This document shows, one piece after another, positions 5,986-6,026 of a stretch of DNA of 6,026 nt (position 1 is its first letter; each line of letters opens with the position of its first letter). The position numbers and the translations under genes were made by a program. The notes below the pieces were generated by a model that was not told the origin of the DNA, did not search any database, and saw nothing but the letters and a program-made list of their open reading frames with translations. This stretch comes from an uncultured Collinsella sp. (GTDB lineage Bacteria; Actinomycetota; Coriobacteriia; Coriobacteriales; Coriobacteriaceae): positions 1-6,026 of the forward strand of contig CABVCJ010000092.1 in assembly GCA_902496845.1 (NCBI GenBank). The letters are read 5' to 3'.

Positions 5986-5994
5986 ATATATAAG
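5984..5994. promoter_or_regulatory. AT-rich promoter-like core TATATA
   Basis: AAATATATAAG is an AT island in very GC-rich sequence and can serve as a -10 element on either strand. On the plus strand TTGTGC (5960-5965) is a weak -35 candidate 18 bases from AAATAT. No clear -35 is seen on the minus strand. It may drive the leader leftward, a gene beyond the window rightward, or both. Confidence 0.3.
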
Positions 5995-6026
5995 GTCGAT
6001 CGCGAGTTCCGCACGAGCCGGAGAGC

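Noticed and set aside
5804..6025. A minus-strand frame open from the window edge to a TAG four bases before the methyltransferase GTG, ending in a hydrophobic stretch
   Set aside because: It reads through the terminator hairpin and T6 tract, its codon use is unbiased unlike the neighbouring genes, and its hydrophobic tail comes from the G- and T-runs. A coding role is not excluded if the sequence further right supports it.

Overview
The window looks like an ordinary chromosomal stretch from a GC-rich Gram-positive bacterium. The most likely source is an actinobacterium of the class Coriobacteriia, for example a Collinsella-like gut organism. The grounds are a short (242-residue) Gram-positive-type NagB, a giant ATPase-BTAD regulator, strong Shine-Dalgarno sites with a GTG start, and overall base composition. 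This is inference; no rRNA or other marker is present to prove it.

Layout, left to right. Positions 1-210 are a GC-rich leader with competing hairpin arms and perhaps the last codons of an upstream gene. Next, on the plus strand, comes nagB (211-939, glucosamine-6-phosphate deaminase), closed by a clear intrinsic terminator (970-998). A gene-free stretch of about 390 bp (999-1388) carries a perfect 14-bp palindrome, a GCGCA/TGCGC dyad and a 9-bp direct repeat just ahead of the next ribosome-binding site. Positions 1389-4385 (plus) encode a 998-residue regulator: a MalT/STAND-like P-loop ATPase, a long helical middle, and a winged helix plus BTAD at the C-terminus. Converging on it from the minus strand are yhbY (4455-4754, CRS1/YhbY ribosome-associated RNA-binding protein) and a class I SAM-dependent methyltransferase (4913-5800, GTG start behind a perfect AGGAGG). 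Upstream of the methyltransferase, reading on the minus strand, lies a hairpin-rich leader (about 5985-5853), then a terminator-like hairpin with a T6 tract (5852-5820), then the ribosome-binding site. That is the layout of an attenuation-type riboregulator, and I could not assign it to a known class.

The genes do not form one obvious pathway. nagB feeds amino-sugar carbon into glycolysis, YhbY assists the large ribosomal subunit, the methyltransferase substrate is unknown, and the big regulator has no evident local target. The two most interesting items are the unassigned leader ahead of the methyltransferase and the regulator, which combines the domain order of LAL/MalT proteins with the output domain of SARP proteins. 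I see no insertion sequence, CRISPR array, tRNA or rRNA.
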